Assembly (NCBI GenBank): GCA_029204225.1
Contig: CM055111.1
Coordinates: 17,283,019-17,347,018 of the forward strand
Direction of reading: 5' to 3'
DNA: 64,000 nt
From: Diphasiastrum complanatum
Taxonomy: Eukaryota > Streptophyta > Lycopodiopsida > Lycopodiales > Lycopodiaceae
A program made the translations under genes and the position numbers. The notes beneath the pieces were generated by a model. It searched no databases, had not been told where the DNA came from, and worked only from the letters and a program-made list of their open reading frames with translations. Numbering within the stretch: position 1 is the first letter of the stretch; each line of letters opens with the position of its first letter. Positions 10,051 to 20,532 of the stretch are shown here, piece after piece.

Positions 10051-11350
10051 AACTCAAATTTGGCCTTTTTCATTTGAAGTTTATATTGAGTGATCAAATC
10101 AAAGGAGTCTTTGCTTTAGAACCTTAAAACAAGTCGAGTTCACTCCATTTTCTATGCAACTCACCCCTATTGAATTTGATGTATGTTCATTTGAGATAGC
10201 TCAATTTTGTCCCTTATCATTTGAGATTGCTCATTGAGTGCTTAAATTAGAAGAATCTTGAGACTAGGACATTCAGGTAGCTCAAATTTGATGTCTATTG
10301 TTTGAGAGCTCAAGTTTGATGTCTGACATGCAATTTTGGTCATTATCAGCCAACAATGTGGCTCATTGAGTGAGCAAAATTGGTCAATATCAAGTTGGTA
10401 CATTTAGGTTGATTGAGTTCTACTTCCTATCAATGAAATTGACCCATATCACAAGAGATAGCTCAAATGTAATCTCCATCAATCGAGATAGCTCAATTTT
10501 GGTTGTTATAAGCTGAGCTTCTTCATAGAGTGATTGAATTCATAAAATCTCAGGCTTACAAAATGGGAGAACTGATATTTAATGCCTGTTATTTGGGATA
10601 GCTTAATTTTGATGTCTAACATGCAATTTGGTTTTTATGACTTGACGTAATTCATCAAAAACTCAATCATTTTCAAGTTTAGGATGATTAGATTGCTTGA
10701 ATTTGATTCCTCGTCATGGAATTGGCCCCTACCACTCAAGATAGCTCAAATTTGATGTCTATCAATCAAGATCGCTCGATTTTTGGATTGCTAGATTGCT
10801 TGAGTTTGTCTAGATTGCTTGAGTTCGACTCCTTATCAATGGAATTGACCCATATCACAAGACATAGGTCAAATTTTAGATGATTTAGTCGCGATAGCTC
10901 AATTTTGGCTATTATGTCCCATGTCACTCGATCAAGTTTAAGCTTAGGACAATTGGATTGCTTTAGTTTGATTCCTTATGGATGGATATGGCCCCTATCA
11001 CTCGCAATAGTTCAACTTTGAGGTGTGTCAATCAAGATGGCTCAGTTTTGGCCTTTATCATTAGAAGTTGCTTCTAAAGTGATCAAATTCATGGAATCTC
11101 AAGCTTACAAAATTTAGATAGCTCAAATTTGATGCTAATCGCCCAAGCTGGCTCAAAGATCATGCCTAACATGTGGTTTTGGTCCTAATCACTCAACATA
11201 GTTCATTGATTGTGTTCAAACGCGATCCATCTCAAGTTGACACTTACATCACTTGAGTTTGGTCTAGCCGTACTAATGGATTTGCCCCTACACTTGTGAT
11301 GCTCAAATTTCATTTTTATCACTCGAGGTAATTCGAATTTGATTCCTATG
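10051..11350. repeat. Degenerate AT-rich satellite-like array
   Basis: Recurring phrases GATAGCTCAAATTTGATGTC, AGCTCAATTTTGG, GAATTGGCCCCTATCAC and TGATTGAATTCAT-type blocks repeat in a fixed order with irregular spacing; the GAATTGGCCCC-type phrase lies near 10435, 10718, 10840, 10983 and 11277. Related sequence is at 21107-22414 and, inverted, at 61190-63080. No open frame of note. Could be an old tandem satellite or decayed copies of one dispersed repeat. Confidence 0.7.
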
Positions 11351-11410
11351 AATGAGAAAGCATCACAAGTACCCCCCCTATCTCTCTCTCTCCCCCTCAT
11401 GCATGTGTGA

Positions 11411-11601
11411 ATGCTCGAAAAAAACTGTACAATATAGGCATGAAACCAACACAATTTCTCAAAAACCAGTATGATAAAATTTCGACAACTTTGTTAGATT
11501 AGCATAGGAACCCTGTTATGAGTAATAGTCTTAAAATAATCGAGAATCTTTATAATTGGAGTTCTTTTGGAGGATAATTCAAAAAAGAGTTTGCCAGCAC
11601 C
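11411..11601. repeat. Short inverted-repeat element (MITE-like), copy B
   Basis: Shares CTCGAAAAAA, TTTCTCAAAAACC, TTATGAGTAAT and GAGGATAA(C/T)TCAAA with 4306-4481 in the same order. Right end reads GGTGCTGGCAAACTC on the minus strand, comparable to AGTGCTCAGGAAACC of copy A. Confidence 0.45.
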
Positions 11602-12095
11602 GGCTCAAGCTCTCTCTCACCCTTCCATGGTGCAAACAGGGTACCTGCATTGGGGTACCTGAAGGCTAAGGGGTGAAAATCACTAAAACCACCTGCGTGA
11701 GGTGGATGGCATGGGTCACATCGATGGACGGATGACATGAGGTGTTGCACGGGCGCACCAGTTGCAAGTGGGCAAGAGGTGGATGCTTCACCAGGTAACT
11801 GAAGATTTTCATTGGTTGCCATTTTGGCCATTGAGAGAAAGAGAAAGAGATTGAAATTTTGGGGCTTTTATAACTAACGATCCTTGAATTGGGTCTTGAT
11901 TTTGGGGATTTTGGAGCTCTTCGGGCCATACTTTCCCACGCTATTCCTCTCCTCTACTCGCCCTTCTCTCCTAGTCCACCATCACGCTCATCCTGCTCTC
12001 CTCTTATGTTCTATTGTTGCGCTCATCCACCGTCGCATGCTGATCTTGGTGATCTCCGCCATCGCGGGTACGTTCTCTCTCTCATATGTTTTCAG
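11602..12095. other. Upstream flank of the kinase fragment; no gene recognised
   Basis: Less AT-rich than its surroundings. From 11930 to 12070 it is pyrimidine-rich (CTCCTCTACTCGCCCTTCTCTCC), resembling a plant 5' leader, and GCGGGTACGTTCTCTC near 12065 could be a splice donor. Overlapping frames on both strands have no domain. Confidence 0.3.
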
Positions 12096-12563
12096 GGCGG
12101 ATATGGTGAAAAAAGCAAACGGGATCTACTTTCCTGAAGAAGTAATTTTTTTTCATTTCTTTTTATGGAGTGAAAATGTTATTGCATCTAGATGCTGCAG
12201 CCATCAGATTTTGTGAAGCGCTTAAAGCTTCTTGTTGAATCCTGATCATAGCTTTTTGACAACTGCTCACCATGTTAGGCGAAAGTAGATTATTCAATAT
12301 AACGTATATATTTTTTTGATGCAATAGCTAACATTCAGGGATCTCCATTTGTTGTAATCTAAATATGGCCACTTACAAACTGTGAGATTTCCATGAAATT
12401 TATTTGCATGTGGTTTTGAGTTATCACAAAATTAAGGCTGATAGTGATAAGTATAGTATCTTAGTATCACAGCTTGTATAAGTAGTATCTAAAGACTTCT
12501 TGAAGTCTTGCAGGAGATTTTGGATTGGCAAAGGACCTCATGGAAGATGATCTAGCTTCTTCT
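12096..12563 (+). pseudogene. NIMA-related (NEK) protein kinase fragment
   Basis: Two exon-like pieces are visible. The first, 12096-12141, lies between an acceptor TTTTCAG and donor GTAATT and reads ADMVKKANGIYFPEE, matching the plant NEK kinase segment before the catalytic loop. The second, 12514-12563, between CTTGCAG and GTAAGT, reads DFGLAKDLMEDDLASS, the DFG activation-segment start typical of plant NEKs, which phosphorylate Ser/Thr targets in microtubule and growth control. The roughly 50 residues normally between them, with the HRD catalytic loop, are not found, and nothing after LASS is recognisable. It is a gene fragment, perhaps captured or left by a deletion. The NEK subfamily call rests on DFGLAK...DDLASS and IYFPEE together. 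Confidence 0.65.
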
Positions 12564-13021
12564 GTAAGTTAAGGAACATCTGACCATTTAGATATGCATA
12601 ATATCTTGTGATAGTTTAAGGTATTGCTATCTTTGTTGAACCATGCTTTTCCACCAATTTTTGAATTATTAATCCAGTCGGATGAGTGCCTGTTACTGTA
12701 GATTTGGCTCTTTCTTAAGTCTACTAAGCTATATCTTCAAAACATAAAACTGTTTGCCTTTGTACATGTTTTATAACATGTATCAAAAATTAATACATCA
12801 ACAGTAATGCTATTCAGAGTTTCATCATATGATGCTCGTGTTGTCTACTAGATCTCACTCATTCATACGTGTTTTTGCAGATATTTTCCTAGTTCCACAC
12901 TGCTGTGCAATCACAAGGCACAACCTTTATGTTTTGCACTGGTTAAGCCTATAGATGTGCTTATAGGAACTTTGGTTTGAAGGAACATAGGTTTCAAAAT
13001 AATTATTAAATGTGCTTGCTT
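12564..13021. other. No recognisable gene
   Basis: AT-rich; could be the remaining intron of the kinase fragment. The next expected NEK exon (GTP.YMcPE block) is not here. Confidence 0.4.
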
Positions 13022-13317
13022 AACAATGCATCAAAAAACTAGAAAATAAATCTTGATCTAGATTACCAATTTGACACATAACAAGTATGGATAATCAATA
13101 AACAAGATTAAAGACCCAAATCCAAGTCCACACGTGTGTACTACAAGCTGTAGTATGGCCTTAAAACTGAGAAACAAGTAGAAATTGATTTGGTTTCATT
13201 TGAATTACAAAAACTCAATGTACATAGTGAACTAGCTTGAGATTGGCAATGAGCTCCAAAACGTTTTCTCTCTTCTCACTATGGGAGTTTGGAATACATA
13301 GCAAAATTAACTTCCTT
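13022..13317 (-). repeat. Copia LTR family D, partial
   Basis: Plus-strand reading follows 30394-30665 block by block: AATCTTGATCTAGATT, ATAACAAG, CACACGTGTG, TGGTTTCATTTG, TCTTCTCACTATGG and GGAATACATAGCAAAA. It is therefore a third, more diverged, minus-oriented copy of the LTR seen at 28574-29262 and 30394-30989. It abuts RT/RNase H sequence at about 13318. Confidence 0.7.
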
Positions 13318-13795
13318 CTTGAAGCAAAAAGGACATGAACTGGGTTTAGCACAGGTGAAGTATGTCAGAGAGTTGTTACATAGGTTCAGGTTGAAGGATT
13401 GCAAGTCAGTGAACACTCCTATTGAACCAGGTAAAAAGCTTTCTCATCTTGACAAGTCACAGCCATTTGATGCTATGCTGTATAGGCAGTTAGTAGGGAG
13501 CTTGATTTACCTTACCACGACTAGACCATATATATGCTATGTTGTTGGTATTGTAAGTCAATTTATGGTAGCACCTACGGAAATTCATTGGAAGGCAGCT
13601 AAGCGCATTTTACGTTATGTCAAAGGCACTTTAGATTATGGCTTGGCTTACACGAAGCATGAGGGTTTACCTGAGTTATGTGACCATATGGATGCGGATT
13701 GGGGAGGTGACTATGATGATTGTAGATCCACCACAGGGTATGTATTCCAGTTTTGTGGTAGTTTCTTTTCCTGGTCTAGCAAAATTCGACCTTCT
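13318..13795 (+). pseudogene. Copia RT C-terminus and RNase H start
   Basis: Plus-strand frame of a copia pol end: QVKYVRELLHRFRLKDCKS, NTPIEPGKKLS, YRQLVGSLIYLTTTRPYICY, then the RNase H entry ELCDHMDADWGGDYDDCRST with the first catalytic Asp region. The rest of RNase H is replaced by antisense LTR sequence from about 13796, yet the frame stays open to 13864, giving a chimeric end. Left side also abuts foreign LTR, so both ends are broken. Confidence 0.85.
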
Positions 13796-13901
13796 CCTGT
13801 TTTTCGTGTTGTTCGCGAACATTTTGTTTTCATATCTTTCGTCAAATTGGGAGTCAAGAGCTAGTAGAGCTTTGGTAACATAAACATTTTGTTTCTTCAC
13901 T
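13796..13901 (-). repeat. Copia LTR family B start with polypurine tract
   Basis: On the minus strand GTGAAGAAACAAAA (13887-13900) precedes TGTTTATGTTACCAAAG (LTR start at 13886). This matches 37185-37290, where GAAGAAACAAAA precedes TGTTTCTATTACCAAAG. Only about 90 bp of the LTR remains before it is cut at 13796 by the RNase H fragment. Confidence 0.7.
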
Positions 13902-14290
13902 ATCGAAGATTGTATATTGTTCAGATGGGAAAGCAACAGTGTAGCCCACATCACTCATCTTAGAAACTGACAACAGGTTCTTTGACAACTAAGGTATGTG
14001 TAGAACATTGGTGACATAAATAGAAAGATCATTGTTGAAAGTGATTTTGACTATCTCTTTGCTTTCCACGCATATGGTGCTTGAATCTCCAAGGTAGATG
14101 AATTGATCTCTATTGTAAGCTGCATACTCGATAAACCATTCCTTGCGACAGGTCATGTGTTGGGTAGCGTCATTGTCCAAGTACCAGCTATCGTGGTCTT
14201 TGTTGCCATTGTTGTAAGCCATTAATAGATGTGTATCTTGTTCCTTAAATTTTGTCACATTGGAGGAGTTTGGCTACTACTGTTGTTGCT
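13902..14290 (-). pseudogene. Copia protease and start of pol
   Basis: Minus-strand frame contains SWYLDNDATQHMT, the copia protease active-site region, where the family normally has DSGA; the Ser-Gly pair is changed, which should abolish catalysis. It continues to VTNVLHIP, then after a frameshift to the NLLSVSKMSDVGY block that normally follows protease. Immediately after this comes the polypurine tract and LTR, so integrase, RT and RNase H have been deleted. Confidence 0.85.
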
Positions 14291-15017
14291 TATTTGCCTC
14301 GTTGTAGATGCAGATGCGACATTCCTTGATATTGTGATTGGCTCTCTTGCAATATCTATAGAAGAGCTTCTTGCGTGATCCACTGTTCTCACCTTGAGTG
14401 TGAGGGTTCTACTGTTGTTGCTGCTGCACTTGATTCTTGGCCTTGGAATAGTCTTTCTTCTTGGTGTACAGGGCCATGGATTTGTCTTTGATGGATAGGT
14501 GACTGGTCTTTCTCCGCATTTCTTCTTGAAGAAGATGACCGATCACCTTTTGAAGAGTGAGGTCGGGTTGTGTGGAGATTATCACCACAAAGTATTCATA
14601 TGACTTTGGAAGAGAAGAAAGCAAGGTGATAACGACATCTTCATCTTGAATGGCACATCCTACAGCTGATAAATGATCCAATACAAATTTGAAGTTATTG
14701 ATGTGAGAAGTGATGGTAGTAGAATCAGACATGCTAAGAGTAAAAAACTTCCTTCTAAGATGTAATCTAGTGGTTACATCATGAGTCTCATAGAGATTTG
14801 ATAACAAATCTAATATGTCATCTTTGATCTTTCATGTCTTTGCTTGATCACCATCTTCTGGTTTAAGGTCAGAACATTCTACTAGATTCCAAAGATCTCT
14901 ATCTGTCAACATCATCCGAAGTTTTAACTTCCAGATGTAGAAGTTAAATCCATTGAACTTGTCAATGATTCTGCCTTCGTTGGATGATGAAGACGAAGAG
15001 CTACCAATGTGAGACAA
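14291..15017 (-). pseudogene. Copia gag (UBN2-type), near complete
   Basis: Two minus-strand frames (14832-15017 and 14409-14807) separated by a stop near 14829 carry the gag order: FNGFNFYIWKLKLRMML, then DVTTRLHLRRKFFTL, LDHLSAVGCAI, SLPKSYEYFV and the basic tail. The zinc knuckle reads YRYCKRANHNIKEC; its first Cys is replaced by Tyr. The gag product normally forms the particle that packages element RNA. Fragment 1-264 is a close copy. Confidence 0.85.
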
Positions 15018-15070
15018 ATTAACAGTAATACAAATAGAACAAACTTAATCTCTCAATTTATTTGAGCTAT

Positions 15071-15082
15071 GCTCTGATACCA
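15071..15082 (-). other. Primer binding site (tRNA-Met type)
   Basis: TGGTATCAGAGC on the minus strand, complementary to the 3' end of initiator tRNA-Met, the usual primer of plant copia elements. It sits 3-4 bases inside the LTR end, as expected. Confidence 0.9.
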
Positions 15083-15085
15083 ATC

Positions 15086-15640
15086 TGATGCGGCAAGGGA
15101 GAATGGAGAACAAGAGTGAAGAAGAGAGCAAGAATATTTGCGGAATAGCTCTCCCTCTACAATCAACTGCTAGATGCAAAAATAGTCTAGTAGATTATCT
15201 ATGCTAGGTTAGTCACAGCTTAATTGTTCTATTGTCCAACATGATTTTAAAAATTAATTTATACTCACAAAAACATAATGCGTACAGTCCACCGAAGAGA
15301 TTAGAAATAGTTAGAGGTATTACTATAGATCAAATTTCAATGAGAAGTTTAGTTCAAAAAATAGTTTGGAAGAGTAGTACGACAGTGCAAGTTCCTCAGA
15401 CGTCAAAGACAGCCATCATCTGATAAAAAACTGAGGAGCTGAAGACGTCCGGGTTCTGATCCAAGTGAGTGAACAAATCTTATCAAACAACAATAAAGTG
15501 CATTCAAATCACAAGAAATCACCGCCATCGTCACACCGCGACACATATAAACAACGAAGATGACAAAGGTCGACAAACCGCAAACCGCAACAAACCGCAA
15601 ACTCCAACCTTTGGACAACGAATGAAGGCAACTGAAGAAA
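15086..15640 (-). repeat. Copia LTR family A (5' LTR of the 13.9-15.1 kb element)
   Basis: Begins at the LTR edge next to the primer site (minus-strand end ...CCCTTGCCGCATCA). Homologous to 3480-4109 with one copy of the 100-bp unit. The outer end is not clear; the match fades beyond about 15560-15640. Confidence 0.7.
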
Positions 15641-16415
15641 ACCGCAACTCAAAACTTGCGGTCCACATGTGAAGATCAAAACTCAACCATAATAGCTTTG
15701 TCTTTGGCTACAAAGGCGACTACGAAATTGGCGCGTCTTCATGATCCACAATCAATAAAGTACCAACAGGACCGACGAACTCCACGGATGAATGAGACAG
15801 CAAACTGGAAGCTGTTGTAGTGGCTTAAGCAATTCTTGTAATCATTGATTGAAATTAAAACCATTCTTCCATCCTATATGTAGAGGATGAACAGGAGAAG
15901 GGTGGTTAGATAGGTTGAGCGATTGGATGATGAATGTGGGGATGAAAAATCCTTCATTGATAGGTGAGACCAGCTGAGTGATCAATCCAATAAGGACACA
16001 GATAGAGAGACAGAAGTAAGTATTCGCTAGTAAGTGTTATTGTTTTTGTTTTTGTTCGTAAGACACAAAGTTTCTCTTGCAGTAATGTGTTGTGCAGTAT
16101 GCCAAACAACGCTCAATGGATCCATGTAATCAAACAAATGTTTTCTTGCCTCTTGTCTATTATGCATAATCTTTGAATGTGTTATGCTTTCTCACTGTTC
16201 TTACAAGATCAACTATTATTTGTTTTTCCGCACAAAGGCTCCTTATAATTAAATTAGTAGTAGATCAACAGTGTTTGTCTATAGTTTGGAAGAGGATAGA
16301 TCTTAATAAGAGTGAGTAGCTTCAATTAAGAGTTCGACTCTATCTAGGCACATCAGGAATCTGTCAAAGAACAACATATTCCAAATAGCAAGATCTCAGG
16401 AAGCTCATCAAGACC
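15641..16415. other. Mostly unassigned; contains an LTR family B-like end
   Basis: 15641-15990 has no recognisable content. From about 15990 to 16345 the plus strand resembles the right part of LTR family B at 37.7-37.98 kb (CGCTAGTAAG, AATTAAATTAGTAGTAGATCAACAGTG, TGTCTATAGTTTGGAAGAGG). Divergence is high. No host gene seen. Confidence 0.35.
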
Positions 16416-17530
16416 TTAATCTGAATCCTTGAATACCTTGACCTTCAAACTTAGTTCTACATAGAATCTTCTGTGTGCTTCCAAACTTAATGCTTTTGTA
16501 AAAATATATGTTGTCATATCTTGCATTCTACAGTATTGCAATCTGATCTCTTTGTTGAGAACTTTGCTTCTGACGAAATGATACTCCAGTTCAATGTGCT
16601 TACTCTTGGAATGAAATCTAGAGTTGGCTAATAAAGCAATGGCACTTTGATTATCACAAAATAATGTCATCAGAGCATATTGATTCAGACCAATATCTGA
16701 GAGTAAGTTCCTCACCCAAATTGCTTCATTTGTAGCTTGACAGGCTGTGATATACTCTGATTCAATGGAAGATAGAGCTATTGAAGATTGCTTGCGACTG
16801 TTCTAGGAAACTGGACCATTGTTGAGGAAGAATGTAAATTTGGAAGTGGATTTATGAGTGTCTACATCTCCTGCCCAACTTGCATCTGTGTAACCACTGA
16901 GTAAATTGAGTTTTTCATTGCCGACTGCTCCATAACAAATGAAAAAGTCCATAGTAGCTCAAAGATATCTCGTGACTCTGATAAGAGCCTTCCAATGTGT
17001 TACACCGGGATTAGTCATAAATTGACTGAGAGAGCTGACTGCAAAAGCTATGCCTGGCCTGGTACAGATCATGGCGTACATAAGAGATCCTATAATAGAA
17101 TGGTAAGGATACTCACGCATCTGCTGCTTCTCATGAATTGGTTGGGGACACTGGTCCTTTGACAATTTAAGACCTGGTTCCATTGGTGAGAGAGCTAACT
17201 TGCAATTCATCAGATTATATCTGACTAACACGTTGTAGATGTACCTCTATTGTGTAATGTAGACCAACTTCTGTTTTCTGTCTCTGTGGATTTGTATACC
17301 AAGGCAGAAATGAGCTTCGCCCAGATTGGTCATGTCGAATTCGGAAGATAGCATTGTCTTAGCCTCTTTTATCAGATCAACACTGTTGCTGAAAAGCAAT
17401 GTATCATCCACGTATAAAGTGATAATGATAAAAGACTGTTGCACTGCTTTGAAGTAAACATTTGAATCTAAAGAGCTAGGTGTGTAGCCGAGATCAATAA
17501 GAAAAGTATTGACCCGAGTAATTTGAATTG
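16416..17530 (-). pseudogene. Copia RT C-terminal part and RNase H
   Basis: Minus-strand frames give RT motif ITLYVDDTLLFSNS, then EAHFCLGIQIHRD, GSLMYAMICTRPGIAFAVS, and RNase H with YTDASWAGDVDTHKS, SSIESEYITACQA and LFCDNQSAIALLA, ending in KHIELEYHFVRSKV. RNase H motifs are nearly complete although two stops break the frame. The RT start is missing: the sequence before GYTPSSLDSNVYFKA joins directly to protease. Element order on this strand is gag-protease-RT-RNase H with integrase absent. No 3' LTR matching the 5' LTR end is found. Confidence 0.9.
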
Positions 17531-18565
17531 ATCATGTTGGAATCACAATCTTACAGTACCTTCACCTTCAATAGTGTGAGTACTATTGTAACCAAGATGA
17601 ACAAATTTCTTCGTGTCGTAAGGCGTGCAAGAGTTGAAGATCTCACGTTGATTGGTCATGTGTTGAGTTGCTCCATAATCCAAAAACCATGAATCATCCA
17701 AAAATGCGCTTTGATCTTTGACCTTGAATGCGCCTTCGTCCATTTTGACCTGGGGAGATGATGAAACTGTGTTTGCTTGTTGATCAGGCTGCTTGGCTAC
17801 GTTATTCGCTTGGAGAATCCGGCAATCCTTGATCTCATGGTTATTGCGCTTGCAATACTTACAAAACATCTTCTTCTTAGACTGTGGATCTGATGATTGT
17901 CCTTGACTTTGAGTCAGTTTCTGATTTGTTGCAGTCTTCTTGAGCTTTTCTGCTTCTATCGCGTAGAGCTTTTTTTGACATATAGAGCCTGAGAGGAGGA
18001 AGTAGACGAAGTGTCTTCACTTCTCCTATTGTCTTCTTGCAGCAACATAGTGATAACTCTAGTGAGAGTTGAATATGAGGGTGTCGATATGATCATCACC
18101 TAGTTCTCATATGTAGAGGGCAAGCTTGAAAGCAATGTCATAATTGAGCCTTGATCGTCTATGACTAATTTGACAGTGGCCATCTGTTGCAAGAGATTCT
18201 TAAACTGGTTAATGTGACTCTGAAGAGAATCACCAGTAGACATCTTGAAAGTCATAGATGTAACTTAGTAGTTATGTCCCTCACGTCATATAGTGAGTTC
18301 AGGAGTCCCAAATGTCTCTTGACGTTTTAGCTTCAGCTATGTGTCCAATCTGTGTATCTGATATATTGAGGATAATAAGCGCGAAAGCTTTATCGTCCTT
18401 TGATTTCCACTTTGAGTCGTCGTCTTCAGATTTTACTTCTGTATCTATAACAACATCCCATAATTCACTGGCGATTAGCAAGTTCTTCATCTTAAATTTT
18501 CACAGAAGATAATTGAATCCATTCAGCTTCTCTGAGATAAGACCAGCTTTACTTTGAGAATCCAT
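17531..18565 (-). pseudogene. Copia gag and protease
   Basis: The start codon is at 18563-18565 (MDSQSKAGLISEKLNGFN), then an early stop, then LLIASELWDVVIDTEVK and ILNISDTQIGHIAEAKTS of the gag N-terminus. Downstream is an intact CCHC knuckle (CKYCKRNNHEIKDC) and protease SWFLDYGATQHMT, where the normal DSG is DYG. Protease ends at GEGTVRL and then jumps to RT. Several frameshifts exist between 17870 and 18300. Confidence 0.85.
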
Positions 18566-18716
18566 CTGGAACTTAGTCTGTCGATTGTCTTGATGACGCT
18601 AAGATGCAGTAATGCCAACAATAGAAAATCAATTCTCTAATACTGAAAGGTTGAAAAGAACTATAGAGTATGATATCAATTTGATATCGCGAAAGATATC
18701 AAGTATTAGAGATTTC

Positions 18717-18728
18717 GCTCTGATACCA
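18717..18728 (-). other. Primer binding site (tRNA-Met type)
   Basis: TGGTATCAGAGC on the minus strand, directly next to an LTR end reading ...TCTTTCCAACA. Marks the 5' end of the internal region of the 16.4-18.7 kb copia element. Confidence 0.9.
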
Positions 18729-18827
18729 TGTTGGAAAGAGATGTTGTGAAGATAGGTCAAACTCGAAAAGAAACGAATGAAAATAATTTGAGTGTCTAAA
18801 AAAAAAAAATTTCGTGCATAGTGGAAT
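18729..18827 (-). repeat. Copia 5' LTR, last ~100 bp only
   Basis: Starts TGTTGGAAAGAG on the plus strand (minus-strand LTR terminus CA). After about 100 bp the duplicated segment begins, so the rest of this LTR is missing or was replaced at the duplication breakpoint. Confidence 0.6.
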
Positions 18828-18835
18828 AAACTATC

Positions 18836-19930
18836 TTCCTCTTTCACAATGCATGACTATGCCTATCAATTTGAAACAAAACAATAGTGATAGAAATCAT
18901 GTTTGATCTTATAGTAACTAACGTTGAAATCATCAGTACTATAGTGATTACGTAGCCAAACAATTAAGCATTGAATTATCAAACAAATAATTTGTCGCGA
19001 AATGCTAGAAAAATAATCAGTCACGAATCACAAGACAAATAATTAGTCGCGAAGAACTACAGAAACGCATACATTCTGAGACGAAGTTGAACGCAATAAA
19101 AGATAGTATTGATTCAGTATGAAAACGAAAAAGATGTAAATGAGTACAATAAGTTGCAAATTGAAAGTCGCGTACTCTATGTTATCTCTGAGCAACTAAA
19201 ATGAAAGTTTCAATTAAGCGCAATGCTGATAAGCAGTAATGCAATAGCAATCTCTAAAACAACTCTAAGAAGTGAGCTAGAATACTCAAGAGTGTTCAAG
19301 CTCACAGGCTTGAGAGAGAGAGAGAGCACCAGCTATTCAAAATGCTTTTTTTGATTGATAATGAAAACGGTATGAATATGAACAACTATTTATACTAAGA
19401 AATTAGGTCGTCAATTGTGATCGTTAGTGCTGGTATCAGTTGGCATCCATCCGGTTCCTTGTCATTGATTGTTGACAAGTGGTGAAAATTGGCCATAAAT
19501 AGTCTGTCTACATAAATGAACCAAATTGTGACTTCTGCAAAAATGAACTAAAACAGCCACAAGCGACACTGTCGCAAAAAGACGATAGTTTCGGGATTTT
19601 GCGAAAAACCTTACAGTGTCACCTTTTAAATTTGATTTAGGGTTGCCCCACACATTGCCAGAGTCCTTTCCTTAACATTTGAGGCTCTTTGGAAAAAGCA
19701 AAAAATGTGACTTTGCATATTTACTCGCAATTCCCGACAGGCAAAAAATGCGAAAAAGGCGACACTACTGTCAAACTTTGTGTATTTCTGCAGACTATGT
19801 AAAAACACTTGTAAATATGCAAAAACTGTGTAAAAACACGGGAAAATCTACAGATGTGGATAGACAATGGATGAAGATTAAAACCGATTAGTCGATTAGT
19901 AAGAAAGAGAATAATCCAGCACTTTGCTTG
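18836..19930 (-). repeat. Chromovirus-family LTR fragment (copy 2)
   Basis: Duplicate of the LTR fragment at 7784-8880, with the TATA box TATAAATA at 19387-19394 (minus). Small differences from copy 1 are substitutions and short indels. Confidence 0.55.
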
Positions 19931-20061
19931 CCCTTGTCTTGGTATGTGAGCCTTATTGGCTCCATTGTTACCCTTGATGACCTTCTTGGAGTGATTGCTT
20001 GGCTATTACTCCTCTTCAAGATCACAATTGTCTTGATCCTCGGCACCTCCCTCTTGATAGC

Positions 20062-20532
20062 TTATTTGATTGAGCAGTCAACAAGCTTATGCATCTTATT
20101 CTCATCAAATATGACATTTCTAGAAACCACAAACTTGTTGGAAGATGGAATGTATACCTTGTATCCCTTGCTTGCATTGCCATACCTGGAGCATGATCCC
20201 CTTGATTGATGATGGATCCTCCTTTGTCCTTGTCTCCAAAGGTGTATGCACATAGAAAATATCCAAACACCCATTGAGTCCTTGAGGTTTAGCTTCTTCC
20301 CATATAAGACTTCAAATGGTGTTTTGCCTTCAATAGAGCTACATGGAACTCTATTCATCAAATAGTTAGCACAAGTGAGGGCTTCTCCCCAAAATGACTT
20401 TGGTAAACATGCATCAAGCCTTAAAGATTTAGAACATTCACACAATGTCCTATTTCTCCTCTCGGCTACCCCATTTTGTTGAGGGGTATAGGGACAAGAA
20501 AACTCCTTTCAGTTGAATCTCATGGAGCCATA
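20062..20532 (-). pseudogene. Copia integrase fragment (duplication copy 2)
   Basis: Same frame as 9010-9480: NGVAERRNRTL, then CLPKSFWGEALTCANYLMNR, KTPFEVLYGKK and VVSRNVIFDE. Translation is identical over 127 residues, which points to a recent duplication rather than separate insertion. Confidence 0.9.

Larger units (their letters stand above)
7777..10275. repeat. Segmental duplication, copy 1
   Basis: Matches 18828-22414 in direct orientation with an offset of about 11,051 bp. In the parts I compared the copies are about 97-98% alike, and the 127-residue integrase frame is identical. This copy lacks the 1,085 bp found at 21107-22191. Left junction: CACTA tail. Right junction: copy 1 continues in satellite while copy 2 changes to unrelated coding sequence. 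Confidence 0.9.

Noticed and set aside
11550-11929. Two overlapping minus-strand frames
   Set aside because: Both are open by chance in less AT-rich DNA and lack any domain or splice context.
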